DNA of 64,000 bases from Siphonodentalium dalli (Eukaryota > Mollusca > Scaphopoda > Gadilida > Siphonodentaliidae). The notes under the pieces were generated by a model. The model made no database searches. It was not told the DNA's origin and saw only the letters and a list, made by a program, of their open reading frames with translations. Numbering within the stretch: the stretch's first letter is position 1; each line of letters starts with the position of its first letter. Both the position numbers and the translations under genes were made by a program. The DNA is taken from the NCBI GenBank assembly GCA_032622095.1, contig CP136064.1, positions 110,162,004 through 110,226,003 on the forward strand, given 5' to 3'. Below, one piece after another: positions 36,301-42,447 of the stretch.

Positions 36301-39300
36301 TTCTTCTCTGAGTTCATTGAACGGAATGGGTTCATATTTGGTGTGGATGTTCCCTAGGTGAATCTCATTCAGATTTATTCAAATGAGGACACTGGGTCAA
36401 ATAGTTGCGAATCCAGGGCCATAACTCTGTAATTCTTACAACGACTTCTTTTCAAATTTAATTGGGGCCGAATGGGTTCATATTTGGTACAAAGTGTCCT
36501 TGGGGGACTGTTATTCAGATTTGTTCAAATGAGGTCACTGGGTCGAATGTGGGCGGAGCCAGTGACATAACTCAAAAAAGAAAAAGAAAAAATTTAAATT
36601 CAGATTTTTGGAATTTTCACCATACTCAATTTAACAAACAAAACATTTATTTTTTAATCATTTCATAACATTTTTAAAAAGTGACACCATTATAACAGCT
36701 GCAGAGTTATGAAACTTTAATCTTCTGAAATTACCCATCCCCCTCCCACATAGCCCAGATCCACCCCACCCCATCCCCCCACCCCACCCCACCCCCACCC
36801 ACCACACCCTGCAATGGACTGCACCCAACCAACATCCCTTCCAAATATCCAGCTTCCACTTAATACCTGTACTATTAAAGTTGCAGATATATCTTTGTGG
36901 ATAGATGGAGAAATACACAGGTCATTAATCTAGATTAGAATAATATGTCATCTAGCAGGCTAGCATCACCAAATACACCCTCCATGGACTTAATTCTGCT
37001 TAGGCATCATCTTCTTGGAAGTATCTTAAGTATCAAATTGAAATTTGGGTTTAGTTAATTTTTTACTTGTTCCCTTCTGTTCAGTTTCTATGTCCCCCTA
37101 ATTTGCAGAAGATAAAATGCATAATTGAGGTGCTCAATGGGTGTGGTGTGCATCACCAACTTCAATCTGTTCCTAGGTTACCCATGGCTGGTAAGGCCTA
37201 ATCAGAATGAGGATGAATCTGATGATGCTAGCCCACCTTGCAGAATATTGTCATTAAATTCACCTTTTGGGGACCTCATTCTGCAAATGTCAGACACACT
37301 ATATTCAGACTTGGCTGGCATATTATTTTCTTAACCACGCTCGCTCATACCGATGAAATCATACCCTGATTTTTCAACGAAACATTGGGGCGGTGTATAT
37401 TGGCTTGAATTTGTCTTCTGTCTGTCAGGCGGCCCTTCCGTCCTATATTCAGACTTGGCTGGCATATTATTTTCTTAACCACGCTCGCTCATACCGATGA
37501 AATCATACCCTGATTTTTCAAAGAAACATTGGGGCGGTGTATATTGGCTTGAATTTGTCTTCTGTCTGTCAGGCGGTCCTTCCGTCCGTCTGTCTGTTGG
37601 GATGTCTATCCATCCATCTATCAACATTTGTTTTCTTCTACATATTAACGACCAAATATGTTTATATATCTCAGTGTGCATGTTCCCTAGGTGACTCACA
37701 ATCAGATTTGTTCAAATAAGTTCATCAGATCAAATAGGTGCAAAGCTAGGGCCATAACTCTTCCCCTCCATAGTAAATCTTAAAATAATTTCTTTTCAAG
37801 AACCATCAAGCCTATATTAGCTTATATTTGGTATGGATGGGCCTTGGGTGACCGCGTTCAGATTTTTTCAAATGGGATCATTTTTAGGAAATGAGGTCCC
37901 CAGAGGGTAAATTCGTTGATGATATTCCACTTTGGGGAAGAGTGTCATTAAATTCACCTTTTGGGGACCTCATTCTGCAAAGATCAGACATACCAAATAC
38001 AGACTTAGCTGTTCCAATATTATTTTCTTAACCACCACTTATCCAGGTGAAATCATATCCTATTGAATATGGGGGGGGGGGGGGGGTATATTGATAATAC
38101 TAGATGAATGGATCTCATATATGAAGATTCACATTTGCTCTAAGGGGCAGAGCTAAGAGATTTAACTCTCCTCTACCCTGTTTGGTACTGGTATAATAAT
38201 ATTGATTTCTAGGCAGCCTGGGTGGGGGCAATGTTTGAGGCAATGGGGAAGGAGTGTAGAGGGGTGGGGTTTTGACCCCCTACTTTGATCAAAATTTAAA
38301 CAGTTGAAAATTTCATGCCTGGTATAACATTTGTTGTAGATTAGATGTTCACATAAAAAATAGGTTAGAATTGTTCTCATAGTTTGGTTTTATTTTCCAA
38401 CATGTATGTTTTTATACCAACAGTCCAAATGTTCCTACTTCGTGTTAAACTGTTGGACCAAATTGGTCACAAATTTTAACTTTATGGGGTTAGTAATTTT
38501 CAAACGTTTGAGCGAGAGCTTGAAGTACTGGTACCAGTTGTAAAATTCAACCTAAGAGGGATGTGCAAAATGATTTTTGTGAACTTAGTACTGTCGTATG
38601 GTTGTCTTCCTTAAAAGGTAAGAGGTTGGAGATTTGTCAGTGGTGTGCAATTAGAATTATCAAGTTAAAGAGCCCTGCTCAACGGAGAACCTCCAGCTAT
38701 GTCCATGTTTAGAACTACTTGTCTTAAGTGATATTGTCACATACTGACTCTTTTAGTCTTCAGAGTCCCAGACTTTTCAGTCTTTACAGTCTGGTGAGTG
38801 ACCCACAGTCATTGACTGTCTTGTTTATTAAGCAATGGCAGACGCGTATTTGTCGTGACCTTAAGATGTCTTATTATCACACATTTGTTCCAATTAGGGT
38901 GACACACCATGTGATGGAAGATATAAAACAAATTAAAATGCCAAGCATACCATTGGAAACTAACCAGCATTGTATGTCTATACCAATTTAAAAATTTACA
39001 ATGCCTATCCGATGCGATAACTTGACTACTTTTTATCGGATCGTGTTCATATTTATACCCCCACTCTCAAAGAGAATGGGGGGTATACTGGTTTACCTCT
39101 TCCATCCATCCATCCGTCCATCTATCCATTCGTTTTCCCGTCCGTCTGTCTAGATACCTCAAACACCAGATGTCAGATCTGAATGAAATTTGGTATGGAT
39201 GTTCACTAATATGAGGTCGTTCAATGGAGTGTTCAATCTTTTTTTCTGAATTTTCCGCTTTAGATTTCGAATCCACATGCCCACAAAAGTCTTAACTGTG

Positions 39301-42300
39301 TTGTAGAGTTAAGACTTTTGCAAGAAGATCGGTTGATTAGACATCATGATAACTTGAACAATTAAAGGTCCACTTCTTCCAGTCATATTTGGTATATGGA
39401 TCTTCAACAATAATATTTATATAGTGCCCTGATCCCTGTATCACTTCTCATCCACATTACGTTATCTGTATTTGTATTTGTTTATTGATGGATAACAAAA
39501 TATGTTTAAATCAATATTATTTCTATCCAGTTCAAAAACCAGACTTGTCCAATTTTTTAGCTCAACTGAGACAAAGTCTCTGGTGGAGCTATAGTCATCA
39601 CTCCTCATCCGTCTGTCCATCCATCCGTCCAACAAGAGTCATCTTCTCCAGAACTATGAGACCAAATGGGTTCATATTTGGTATGGATGTTCCCTGTGTG
39701 ACTCACATTCAGATTTGTTCAAATGAGGTCACCAGGTCTATTATTTGTGAAACCAGGACCATAACTCTATTCCTCCATAGTAATTCTTAGAATGACTTCT
39801 TCTCAAGAACCATTGGGCCAATTTAGCTTATATTTGGTATGGGGGGTCCTTGTGTTACTTGGGACTGGGTTACAGATCTGTTAAAATGGGTTTGACCAGC
39901 CAAGAATGATGTTTGGTGTATATAGCCTATGGAGAGTTGGGATAAAAATTTGTTTGAATGGGGTCCGCCATTTAAAAAAAGGGGGCATGTCAGGTTTGAA
40001 CTTTGTAACAGTTAGGAAAGCTTGAGGTATCAGTTGTAAAATTCCAACATGTGCAAAGGAATTTAACGAACTTGGGAGTGTGTTTACTTCAGTTGGGAGG
40101 GACCAGACTATGTGGGGTGGGGGATCAGGGCCATGCAGTTGAACATTTCAAGGTGGACACACCACTGCTCAACGGAGCTACACACATCCCTCTTTATGAC
40201 TACTTGTTTTAAACTGATTTTCAAAAGAACTATCTCTTATGGTCTTCCTAGTCCCAGTGTTCTCAGTCCTTACAGTCTGGTGAGTGTCTCTTCTTGTTTA
40301 CATGAGTTGTGGCTCTACGGTTTGTCTATTTTTATAAAAGGAATTTAAGACCGTTAGCACAATAACTTTGGAACATCAACTGGTTGCATTCATATTTAGT
40401 ATATATGGATCATCTATCTGTCTATTTTAGTATATATGTAAAATAATAAATTGAACAAATGTCAATAATTTGTTTAATTCTTTTCTGACAGTCAACAAAA
40501 AACTCGACGAGCACAAACTTTGATGTGTAACCCTTGTTCTCTTTGCAGTAAAGCAGTTAGATAAGCAGCTGTATGTGATACTAAACACCGTATTAACAGT
40601 CGTCGGAGCAGGTTTCTTTGGTTATAAAGCTCCAGATATAATGTTTGGAGAAACGGCAATGGAGATAGTGAGTATGAATCAATGAACTAATTTAGGGCTT
40701 GTTTTTTTGTGTGAAGCAGACTGGTGAGCACTCTTAACAAGTTTTCATTGATTGCACTTAAGCTCATAACTAGTTGTACACAATTACACCTATTAAAATC
40801 AATTCATTTAACATAATGTGAGCAACAATTACTCTTAAGCGAAATTAAAAGCTATCTAATTTCAATTGCGCTTAATCGCAATTATTAATCACCATATAAA
40901 AAAAACCCTTAATTCATATAGAATAGTCTCCAGGATGACTTATCAGGTGAGATTTTTTAACAAACTCGAGCTATGGCTTGATGTATGATGGTGGGCGTCT
41001 ATCAGTGTAGCTGTCCGTCGGTCCGTGCTATGATGTAAGCATGATAACTTTAACAAACATACTCCGATTTTGACCAAAATCGATCATGGCTTTTACTCAA
41101 GACAATCTTGGATGGGTTACAAAATCAGTCCTGTCCGAATTTTGTTCAGGAGTTATGCCTCTGGTGTCTATTTCAACAAACATAATCCGATTTTGACCAA
41201 ATTTGAATCCTGGCTTCTACTCAAAATGCTCTTGGATGAGTCCTACTATATTTGCTGAATAAGCTCGATAACTCTAGATGTAATGCAATCTGACCAACTT
41301 CATTTCATGGGTTGTGCTCAAGCACTTATGCCACAACTCTGATGCTCATCCATTTTTAGCTCAATTTGACAAAGTAAAGTTTGAGCTATTGCCATGGTTG
41401 GTGTCTGTCTTCGTCTGATTTTTTATTAAAAACATTTACTCTTTGCATGACTAAATCTTCGGCACACCCTACAGACCACATATCTCATCTGATCATCAAC
41501 AAACTTCATATGGATCTTTGGGGTGATCACTAGATGGGACCCATCAAAATTTTCAAAATTTTATAAAATAAAGTCGACATCGCTCATCCAACCGTTACCA
41601 AACTGTATATGGATATCTGTGTGTCCTTGATCGGGAGCTCTCAATTGTTTTCCTAAATTTGAAAAAAAAACATGGCTACCAGCAGCCATCTTGGATTTTA
41701 CTCTTTGCATGTCTAAATAGTACTTTGATATGCCCTGCAGCCAACTTTTTTCATCCAATTGATCCCAAAAGTCCGAAAGGCTCTTTGGGTTGACCTCTGG
41801 TATTATTTAAACATTACAACTGTCCGCATTCCAAATTGCTCGATTGACAGTAATGCATGACATTATCCCCTCTCCAGGTTAAGCTACAATGTCATTTACA
41901 CTTTCATCTTTACTTGGCAGCAGGTACCAGCCTATGGGGAGGCATAGATGATTTCTTTTCCCTAAAATAATTCCTGTTATATCATGGGGGGGGGGTCAAA
42001 GAGGCTGATGATTAGGTGGTAATTTAACTTCTGTCTGATAACAGTTCAGTTATGAGACCTATTTTACTTCTTTTTTCTGTTCTAGAGTTATTCTTCTTTT
42101 TATGTTATACCTCCAAATCTCCACATTTGATATAAGTACATGATACTTAATGTAATTATCAACAAGATGGTACACCATTAGAGGTCAATTTTTTATTTAC
42201 ATCTGTTTCAACCGAGTCAGGACTTTTTTCGTTGATATTTACATCCATCATGATGAAATCAGCCCCAAAACTCCAGCTGTAGCTTGGTTAACGCGGCTCA

Positions 42301-42447
42301 ATTCATAGTAAAATACTAAAGTATTACAACAATATTCTGTGGCCTTAACATTTTCTTCTTTTTTTTTCACAGAAAATGATGATTGGATTAGTGATGGGTA
42401 CAGTGGTGTTCTTTGCTGATCTCTACTTCATCCTGAAAAATAGTTGA
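235..42447 (+). CDS. TMEM199: TMEM199, V-ATPase assembly factor (Vma12 family), last five exons
   Basis: Split gene with exons 235-311, 1916-2011, 28112-28142, 40549-40667 and 42373-42447; the 5' exons lie before the window. All junctions are AG/GT and the phases agree, giving 131 codons and a stop. The translation contains YLHELMEGSEWYFPE, then a basic, coiled NEELETRIQKLKAQQENKEY segment, an NVT sequon, and two hydrophobic segments (around LYVILNTVLTVVGAGFFGY and MMIGLVMGTVVFFADLYFI) before a short C-terminus. As recalled, this matches vertebrate TMEM199 along its length (YLHELLEGSE, PPRNPEL, NVT, two TM segments). The family (yeast Vma12/Vph2) acts in the ER membrane to assemble the V0 sector of the proton pump. 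The human protein is about 208 residues, so roughly 75 N-terminal residues are missing here. The gene occupies over 42 kb because two introns are filled with transposable elements. No canonical AATAAA is evident shortly after the stop. Confidence 0.9.
335..580. repeat. dispersed repeat R2, copy 1
   Basis: Recurs in inverted orientation at about 55460-55620. Shared blocks include CCTGGTATTTCAATATGG with GATTTTCTCAAATTCTG, and CTGTAAAATAGATTTTT, found as reverse complements in the second copy. Copy 1 starts TTTAAGGGTCAGAAAC. It is probably a miniature DNA transposon; ends not established. Confidence 0.6.
890..1340. repeat. dispersed repeats R1a (890-1160) and R1b (1160-1340)
   Basis: Segment 890-1160 recurs inverted at about 50830-51100 (shared blocks around TGCAATTAAAAAT, AATAAGCTATT, TTGGTACTGAAAGG). 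Segment 1160-1340 recurs inverted at about 47205-47440 (shared blocks ACAATGAAGATGAT and GAAATTCAAGATAT). Both are non-coding; the 89-codon open frame at 1185-1454 falls inside and has no recognisable domain. Confidence 0.6.
1489..1828. mobile_element. small TTAA-type element and imperfect inverted repeat
   Basis: TATCCCTTTAACATCCC at ~1494 and GAATAGAAAGGGTTAA at ~1571-1587 look like the two ends of a ~95-bp miniature element with CCCTTT termini. The segment at 1513-1590 (AATAATAGACCATTCC) is roughly repeated in inverse at 1745-1828 (GGAGTGGTCTATTATTC), so the region could fold into a large stem-loop. Confidence 0.45.
1916..2011 (+). CDS. TMEM199: TMEM199 exon, source of the downstream minisatellite
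   Basis: 96 bp, 32 codons in phase 0 at both ends. It starts NEELETRIQKLKAQ and ends ERMTANVTSSLK. The donor after AAAG is GTATTA (2012-2017), a weak match to GTRAGT (T at +4 and +5). The last 21 exonic bases plus the first 5 intronic bases are the unit amplified at 2190-4653. The NVT sequon corresponds to NVT in the vertebrate protein as recalled. Reading through this donor meets an in-frame TGA within six codons, so missed splicing would truncate the protein before its membrane segments. Confidence 0.9.
2012..2017 (+). promoter_or_regulatory. 5' splice site of the TMEM199 exon with a transposon target in it
   Basis: AAAG|GTATTA. Intron positions +4 to +7 are TTAA, and an element with a CTGTTTCATGACGGGAGC end starts right there. 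The donor therefore abuts a TTAA-type insertion and its +7 and beyond is transposon sequence. Confidence 0.75.
2015..2189 (+). mobile_element. TTAA-type hairpin MITE remnant at the splice donor
   Basis: Starts TTAACTGTTTCATGACGG at intron position +4 and shares GTGCTGGCGCAACATTAAA with the element at 5898. It is related to the complete element at 45616-45863 (CCCTTTCATTATGGGAGC). It contains the 69-bp hairpin at 2065-2133, then TTGTTATCATTTG repeats. The usual right end (GAAAGGGTTAA) is missing; the array starts instead. Confidence 0.65.
2065..2133. repeat. 69-bp perfect-stem hairpin (family H)
   Basis: Arms GCCAATGCATTCTC...GAATGCATTGGC are complementary over about 33 bp with one mismatch and a 3-base loop. 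Same family at 16950, 27371, 27519, 44593, 44680, 52762 and 53049. Confidence 0.85.
2190..4653 (+). repeat. 26-bp minisatellite made of the TMEM199 exon/intron boundary (~95 units)
   Basis: Tandem units of 26 bp, with a 23-bp variant lacking TGT, recur without spacer. Each unit reads AATGTGACC, TCTTCTCTAAAG, then GTATT. The exon at 1916-2011 ends AATGTGACC, TCTTCTTTAAAG and its intron begins GTATT, so a unit is 21 exonic plus 5 intronic bases with usually a single T-to-C change. The AAAG|GTATTA donor is kept in most units. Each unit also contains a TTAA and a pyrimidine tract before the AG. Copy number is my estimate from length (2464/26). Confidence 0.93.
4654..5868. mobile_element. TTAA-flanked element inserted in the minisatellite
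   Basis: Bounded by TTAA at 4654-4657 and 5865-5868. Terminal inverted repeats are CTCTTTCAACCCGACAG (left) and, read inward from the right, CTCTTTCATCCCTGAG. Removing it rejoins array sequence on both sides (CTCTTCTC and GATATTAATGTGAC). A subterminal palindrome GCCCGCTTTAGCGGGC lies at ~4718-4733. Length 1.2 kb; no transposase recognised in its short open frames. piggyBac-like by target and ends. Confidence 0.75.
5869..5897 (+). repeat. last unit of the 26-bp minisatellite
   Basis: GATATTAATGTGACTC then TTCTCTAAAGGTA, the terminal array unit stranded beyond the 4654-5868 insertion. Its TTAA is the target of the next element. Confidence 0.85.
6535..7745 (+). mobile_element. pearl-like element C1, left part
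   Basis: Begins after TTTTT with hairpin GAGCTCAACTTACTG/TTGTAAGTTTGAGCT, then a short CCGTC-rich tract and about seven ~160-bp core repeats (CGCGGGCTACAGGTCG, GACATGTAGATGGGAACG, AGCCATCTTGGATT). The open frames at 6835-7056, 7318-7539 and 7473-7658 are chance frames in the repeats. C1 seems to resume at 13733. Confidence 0.65.
9440..11090. repeat. cluster of GCAGAATGAGGTCCCC palindrome elements
   Basis: Repeated inverted modules AGAATGAGGTCCCCAGAGGG ... AATTCACCCTCTGGGGACC at about 9465-9560, 10310-10395, 10430-10480, 10680-10745 and 10870-10915, with connecting direct repeats (GGCCTCATCTTCTGGGAAG, CCCCTAATTTGCAG at ~10560 and ~10997). Same family as the complete element at 46315-46566. 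Open frames here are chance frames. Confidence 0.75.
9694..10195. mobile_element. TTAA-flanked element with verified empty-site paralogue
   Basis: TTAA|AGGTACGGTTGGCCTT on the left and AAGGCCTCACGTGCCT|TTAA on the right, 502 bp. It is inserted in CTGTATCCC...TTTGCAGAAG; the paralogous direct repeats at ~10555 and ~10990 read TATATCCCCTAATTTGCAG without it. Inside are two copies of ATAAAGAGCGTT (~9922 and ~9961). AGG termini suggest Kolobok rather than piggyBac. Confidence 0.7.
13733..14425 (+). mobile_element. pearl-like element C1, right part
   Basis: Forward units as in 6535-7745 resume immediately after the 5' hairpin of C2. The tail TCCTCCATTTACTGTC...CCTACCTAAGTTGAGC ends in hairpin AGTGTCATTGACACT followed by TTCATTTGT. 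The same tail lies inverted at 7746-7843 in C2. Confidence 0.6.
14775..16896 (+). mobile_element. pearl-like element D1 (diverged, interrupted)
   Basis: Starts after TTTTT with ATG and TTTACCCATACCATGTATGG, a palindromic hairpin, then (TCCG)n at 14836-14893 and one or two core units with GTTCGAATTTGGGTTTGATC. The tail at 16745-16896 matches the tail of D2 and ends with hairpin CCGATCGTGATCGG then CCTCTCGTTG. The middle (15130-16740) is AT-rich and unassigned. It includes a 142-codon open frame (15578-16006) without recognisable domains and a small element at ~16538-16742 with ATGGGTCAGTGG/CCAGTGACCCAT ends. Confidence 0.55.
16950..17003. repeat. family-H hairpin (shortened)
   Basis: GCCAATGCATTCTC arms around a deleted loop (54 bp instead of 69). 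Part of the right end of the 5898-17051 element. Confidence 0.8.
17052..17473 (+). other. TMEM199 intron, apparently unique sequence
   Basis: No gene or repeat recognised. Probably ancestral intron sequence resuming after the nested insertions. Confidence 0.5.
17482..18355. mobile_element. hAT-like non-autonomous element with 8-bp duplication
   Basis: 874 bp bounded by exact duplicates GTATGATG at 17474-17481 and 18356-18363. Ends are TAGACCCCGAAGCC (left) and GGCTTCGGGCTCTA (right), inverted with one mismatch. Subterminal GGCTGGC/GCCAGCC motifs recur near both ends, as expected for hAT transposase sites. No transposase frame. Confidence 0.8.
18400..18780. repeat. two AGAATGAGGTCCCC palindrome modules
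   Basis: Modules at ~18405-18470 and ~18690-18770, with CCTCATCTGCTATGGG between, as in the copy at 20850-20960. Confidence 0.75.
18781..19500. other. intronic sequence, nothing recognised
   Basis: No domain-bearing frame, no clear repeat. Confidence 0.5.
19500..20700. repeat. degenerate ~170-bp tandem repeats, probably an old pearl-like element
   Basis: Six or seven diverged units share AAATATCAAGA(A/G)ATTC, TGCTCAAGTTATCATT and ATTTCTAAGTC. The right end has GATGGATGGAC, a decayed tetranucleotide tract. The open frames at 19954-20196 and 20468-20695 follow repeat periodicity and are not genes. Confidence 0.55.
20815..21005. mobile_element. GCAGAATGAGGTCCCC palindrome element
   Basis: Starts near AAGCCTGAGTTGTG and ends near GACTCAGGCTT, with internal GTCTGTCATTTGCAG and paired CCCCAGAGGC...CCTCTGGAGACC arms. 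Related to 46315-46566. Confidence 0.65.
21055..21078. repeat. (GATA)n microsatellite at the LINE 3' end
   Basis: About six GATA units. On the minus strand this is the TATC-repeat tail of the LINE, where non-LTR elements of this group commonly end. Confidence 0.7.
21529..23469 (-). CDS. LINE reverse transcriptase part of ORF2
   Basis: 646 codons open; residues 1-18 are translated from the inserted element D2, so LINE protein starts near residue 19 (KKSYYENLL). RT motifs appear in order: RVIPLYK (~175), NYRPISILPVFSK (~190-202), YGFRKGHST (~225-233), DFSKAFDTLDHDILL (~262-276), GVPQGSVLGP (~318-327) and catalytic FADD (348-351), followed by the thumb (LNTKKTKY, FLGIHID) and a C-terminal region with HSHLLYGMEIWG. 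No stop or frameshift, so it is young or was recently active. The protein copies LINE RNA into a nicked chromosomal target. Placement in the CR1/Jockey group is from motif wording; the exact clade needs a tree. The Met start is an artefact of the insertion; the real protein is continuous with the endonuclease at 24759-26003. Confidence 0.9.
   Translation of the reverse strand: MVNPDNDTMFTIHGMGKHKKSYYENLLNSHKSDMKKTWEVLREVIQQRSKKHHYPQSFDINGINTHNKKIVAEEFNKFFSTIGVREQEQIDSNAKSEFREYLDIPSVRSMFARPTTVQELNDIVKLINKKNSKDKDEMSTALIKSVISEILSPLCHIINISIEKGVVPNDMKVARVIPLYKSNDIKSIENYRPISILPVFSKILEKVVCRRLVDFFADKFYNDQYGFRKGHSTVHPILKLLSDVTKNNDKNTKDSTLATFIDFSKAFDTLDHDILLAKLDFYGIRGNMKKWFASYLNDRYQYVDMDGYISSKQLVVTGVPQGSVLGPILFLIYVNDMHRSTKLSLLSFADDTTVYSSNKDLETLFEFTNNQLESLNKWCKVNKLSLNTKKTKYILFHPVGGNLDWHRYHLNINGQSIDRIGNNCDEKSFRFLGIHIDENLTFNYHVSAVANKMSRAIYSINRAKNFLPERSLSQLYHCLVHSHLLYGMEIWGNSKTLNKLTILQKKAIRVIHNRRYNSHTDPLFKKSKILKTSDLYKLKICLYMHDWYNNNLPPPLQKTYSIQNKAGMTTRQSRKISESKPRTKFTETLPFHIFPKLWNNLETSLKSTRPRSKFKHELYDEFIDSYLDTVKCKNLHCFDCYTFMYE
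23416..24758 (+). mobile_element. pearl-like element D2 inside the LINE
   Basis: 1343 bp. Starts ATG then TTTACCCATACCATGTATGG (hairpin), then TCCG/TCTG microsatellite (23480-23525), about four ~165-bp cores (GCCATAACTCAAACATTTT, GAGTTCGAATATGGGTTTG), then a tail ending in hairpin CCGATCGTGATCGG and CCTCTCGTTTGT. Limits are set by the LINE reading frame, which rejoins exactly on removal, with at most a 2-bp AT ambiguity and no longer duplication. Confidence 0.8.
24633..26003 (-). CDS. LINE apurinic-like endonuclease part of ORF2, truncated by insertion
   Basis: 456 codons open; residues 1-415 belong to the LINE, and 416-456 are read from D2 and are not native. Endonuclease/exonuclease/phosphatase family motifs are present: LNCQSL (68-73), GLTE with the catalytic Glu (99-102), RGGVGLYI (133-140), IIYRPN (178-183), GDFNID (215-220) and SDH (292-294). 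A linker with PWMTDGLL (370-377) leads toward the RT. The ~60 residues before the EN domain are acidic and unassigned. The enzyme nicks target DNA to prime reverse transcription. The frame stays open across the junctions once D2 is discounted. With D2 in place the LINE cannot make a normal ORF2 protein. Confidence 0.88.
   Translation of the reverse strand: MADQNTIGFDEIENNGNYDFINKYEMGSDVHNDINDNPLSGLDSTQYFSPEEYNNMISDDKSRLSLFNLNCQSLNSNWDAFNSLMFELQNKKDKFGIIGLTEIFRAPDNINFPLDDYHPLIKRCRPDDDDSRGGVGLYIRNDINYKIREELSIFLPHIFESLFIEINEPHKKSYIVGIIYRPNTQPKADIDRFIKTMKELMNRINSEHKKAFLMGDFNIDLLKFGLHAKTNEFINTVFAEGFSPTILRPTRVTAYTATLIDQILINDPLSAFQSGIILADVSDHFGMFYRETTTYKANQEPENKKLRSFTEENISCFRRILSSENYDAIFHSNDPNYTYNTFMKIFTNSYNIAFPLKEVKLKRKYIKRQPWMTDGLLNSSIHKEKLYREQLRDPTNCKILQYKNYCKYFNRIKRYTNERPITIGRCLTHPLAIVNCYNQNQNLLMLNYRVYCYDMK
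26031..27340. other. possible LINE 5' region and intron; family C fragment at 26879-27190
   Basis: 26031-26760 may include the LINE 5' UTR, but shows no frame. 26879-27190 is a diverged family C pearl-like piece (TTTAGCTCAACTTGATG, AGCCATCTTGGATTTTAC, TTTGCATCACTAAATCC). The rest shows nothing recognised. Confidence 0.5.
27341..27740. mobile_element. TTAA-flanked twin-hairpin MITE
   Basis: 400 bp. TTAA|CCCTTTACCCAACAGAA on the left and GTTTGTTGGGTAAAGGG|TTAA on the right, a near-perfect inverted pair. Carries two family-H hairpins (27371-27439 and 27519-27587) in direct tandem. piggyBac-like ends. The open frames here read through the palindromes. Confidence 0.85.
28112..28142 (+). CDS. TMEM199: TMEM199 31-bp exon
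   Basis: 31 bp, preceded by an 8-T tract and CAG and followed by GTAAGT (28143). Encodes LKRDETIGEE plus one base of a split codon, joining phase 0 upstream to the exon at 40549 to give GEE-IKQLDKQLYVIL. It corresponds to the vertebrate segment between the NVT sequon and the first membrane span. It lies alone in 38 kb of intron. Confidence 0.8.
28143..29501 (+). other. TMEM199 intron, no repeat recognised
   Basis: No domain-bearing frame. Short open frames at 28411-28599, 28625-28819 and 29074-29325 have no support. Confidence 0.5.
30345..30610. mobile_element. AGAATGAGGTCCCC palindrome element
   Basis: AAGCCTGAATTTAGTGTGTC near the left and GACACTAAATTCAGGCTT near the right are inverted; inner GCAGAATGAGG/CCTCATTCTGC arms. 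ATTATTTTCT occurs on both flanks (~30340 and ~30625), a candidate duplication. Confidence 0.65.
30611..32330. other. unassigned insert with ATAAAGAGCGTT motifs
   Basis: Starts near TTAAAGGAATACGGTG, which resembles a TTAA-type end, but no partner end was found. A 98-codon frame (30947-31243) encodes two hydrophobic stretches with no recognised domain; probably chance. AATAAAGAGCGTTT occurs at ~31260 and inverted at ~31750 and ~32080. Confidence 0.45.
33265..34429. other. TMEM199 intron, nothing recognised except a lone TTAA-type end
   Basis: TTAACCCTTTGAACCCTGACG-like sequence at ~34338 resembles the left end of a TTAA element; no matching right end. Open frames at 33297-33515 and 33584-33841 have no recognised domain. 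Confidence 0.4.
34430..34975 (+). mobile_element. 3' fragment of a family A pearl-like element
   Basis: Shares AAACTGTTGGACC with 32400 and 38455, has a poly-G run (34594-34613), and the family A tail (TTCCAACCTAAGAGGG, GTCTTTGCAGTC) ending CAGTCATTGACTGTCTTGTT. The 5' half is absent. Confidence 0.65.
34976..36212. other. TMEM199 intron; one possible transposon end
   Basis: CAGTGGCAGATCCAG at ~35277 resembles a terminal motif common in DNA transposons, but only one end is seen. Nothing else recognised. Confidence 0.35.
36955..37300. repeat. AGAATGAGGTCCCC palindrome family copy, degenerate
   Basis: CAGGCTAGCATCACCAAAT, CTAATTTGCAGAAG and CACCTTTTGGGGACCTC followed by CATTCTGCAAATG modules match the 9440-11090 cluster and the 30345-30610 copy. 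Confidence 0.6.
37301..37588. repeat. 144-bp tandem duplication, nearly identical
   Basis: 37301-37444 and 37445-37588 differ at only a few positions (for example CAACGAAAC versus CAAAGAAAC). Each contains ACCACGCTCGCTCATACC and TGTCTGTCAGGCGG. Confidence 0.85.
39055..39450 (+). mobile_element. pearl-like element family E, 5' part
   Basis: Hairpin ATACCCCCACTCTC/AAAGAGAATGGGGGGTAT after a T-run, then CCATCCATCCATCCGTCC and a core-like AATTTGGTATGGATGTTC. No 3' hairpin found. Confidence 0.5.
39559..40299 (+). mobile_element. pearl-like element A4 (short)
   Basis: AGCTCAACTGAGACAAAG start after a T-run, decayed TCCG tract, one or two cores (TTCAGATTTGTTCAAATG), then the family A tail ending in GTGTCTCTTCTTGTTT. 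At ~740 bp it is the most compact family A copy; the tail hairpin is lost. Confidence 0.65.
40549..40667 (+). CDS. TMEM199: TMEM199 exon with first membrane segment
   Basis: 119 bp. The acceptor is CTCTTTGCAG ending at 40548; the donor is GTGAGT at 40668. Translates IKQLDKQLYVILNTVLTVV then GAGFFGYKAPDIMFGETAMEI, ending in phase 0. LYVILNTVLTVVGAGFFGY is the first membrane span and aligns with the vertebrate span after GKQVRSL as recalled. Confidence 0.92.
40668..41357 (+). other. TMEM199 intron with TTAAGC-rich and pearl-core-like sequence
   Basis: 40690-40910 has repeated CACTTAAGC/GCGCTTAA motifs resembling 51822-52291. 40970-41340 looks like decayed pearl cores (ATGATAACTTTAACAAAC, CCGATTTTGACCAAA). 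Confidence 0.45.
41358..41910 (+). mobile_element. pearl-like element family C, short copy
   Basis: Begins after TTTTT with AGCTCAATTTGAC, then AGTTTGAGCTATTGCCATGG, diverged cores with AGCCATCTTGGATTTTAC, and ends GGTTAAGCTACAATG with hairpin TGTCATTTACA then CTTTCAT. Confidence 0.6.
42373..42447 (+). CDS. TMEM199: TMEM199 last coding exon
   Basis: 75 bp including TGA (42445-42447). The acceptor is an 11-T tract then CACAG. Encodes KMMIGLVMGTVVFFADLYFI then LKNS: the second membrane span and a very short C-terminus. The vertebrate end after the span is somewhat longer as recalled. The 3' UTR continues to at least ~42637, where a TTAA element starts. Confidence 0.92.
   Translation, partial: KMMIGLVMGTVVFFADLYFILKNS

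Larger units (their letters stand above)
36213..38826 (+). mobile_element. pearl-like element A3 (composite)
   Basis: AGCTCACCTGAGACGAAG start after an 8-T run, TCCG tract, cores, a C-rich block (36733-36815), palindrome elements (36955-37300), a 144-bp duplication (37301-37588), a second TCCG/TCTG tract (37575-37605), cores with another palindrome module (37890-37990), poly-G (38070-38086), and the family tail ending ATTGACTGTCTTGTTT. Possibly two merged elements. Confidence 0.6.
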
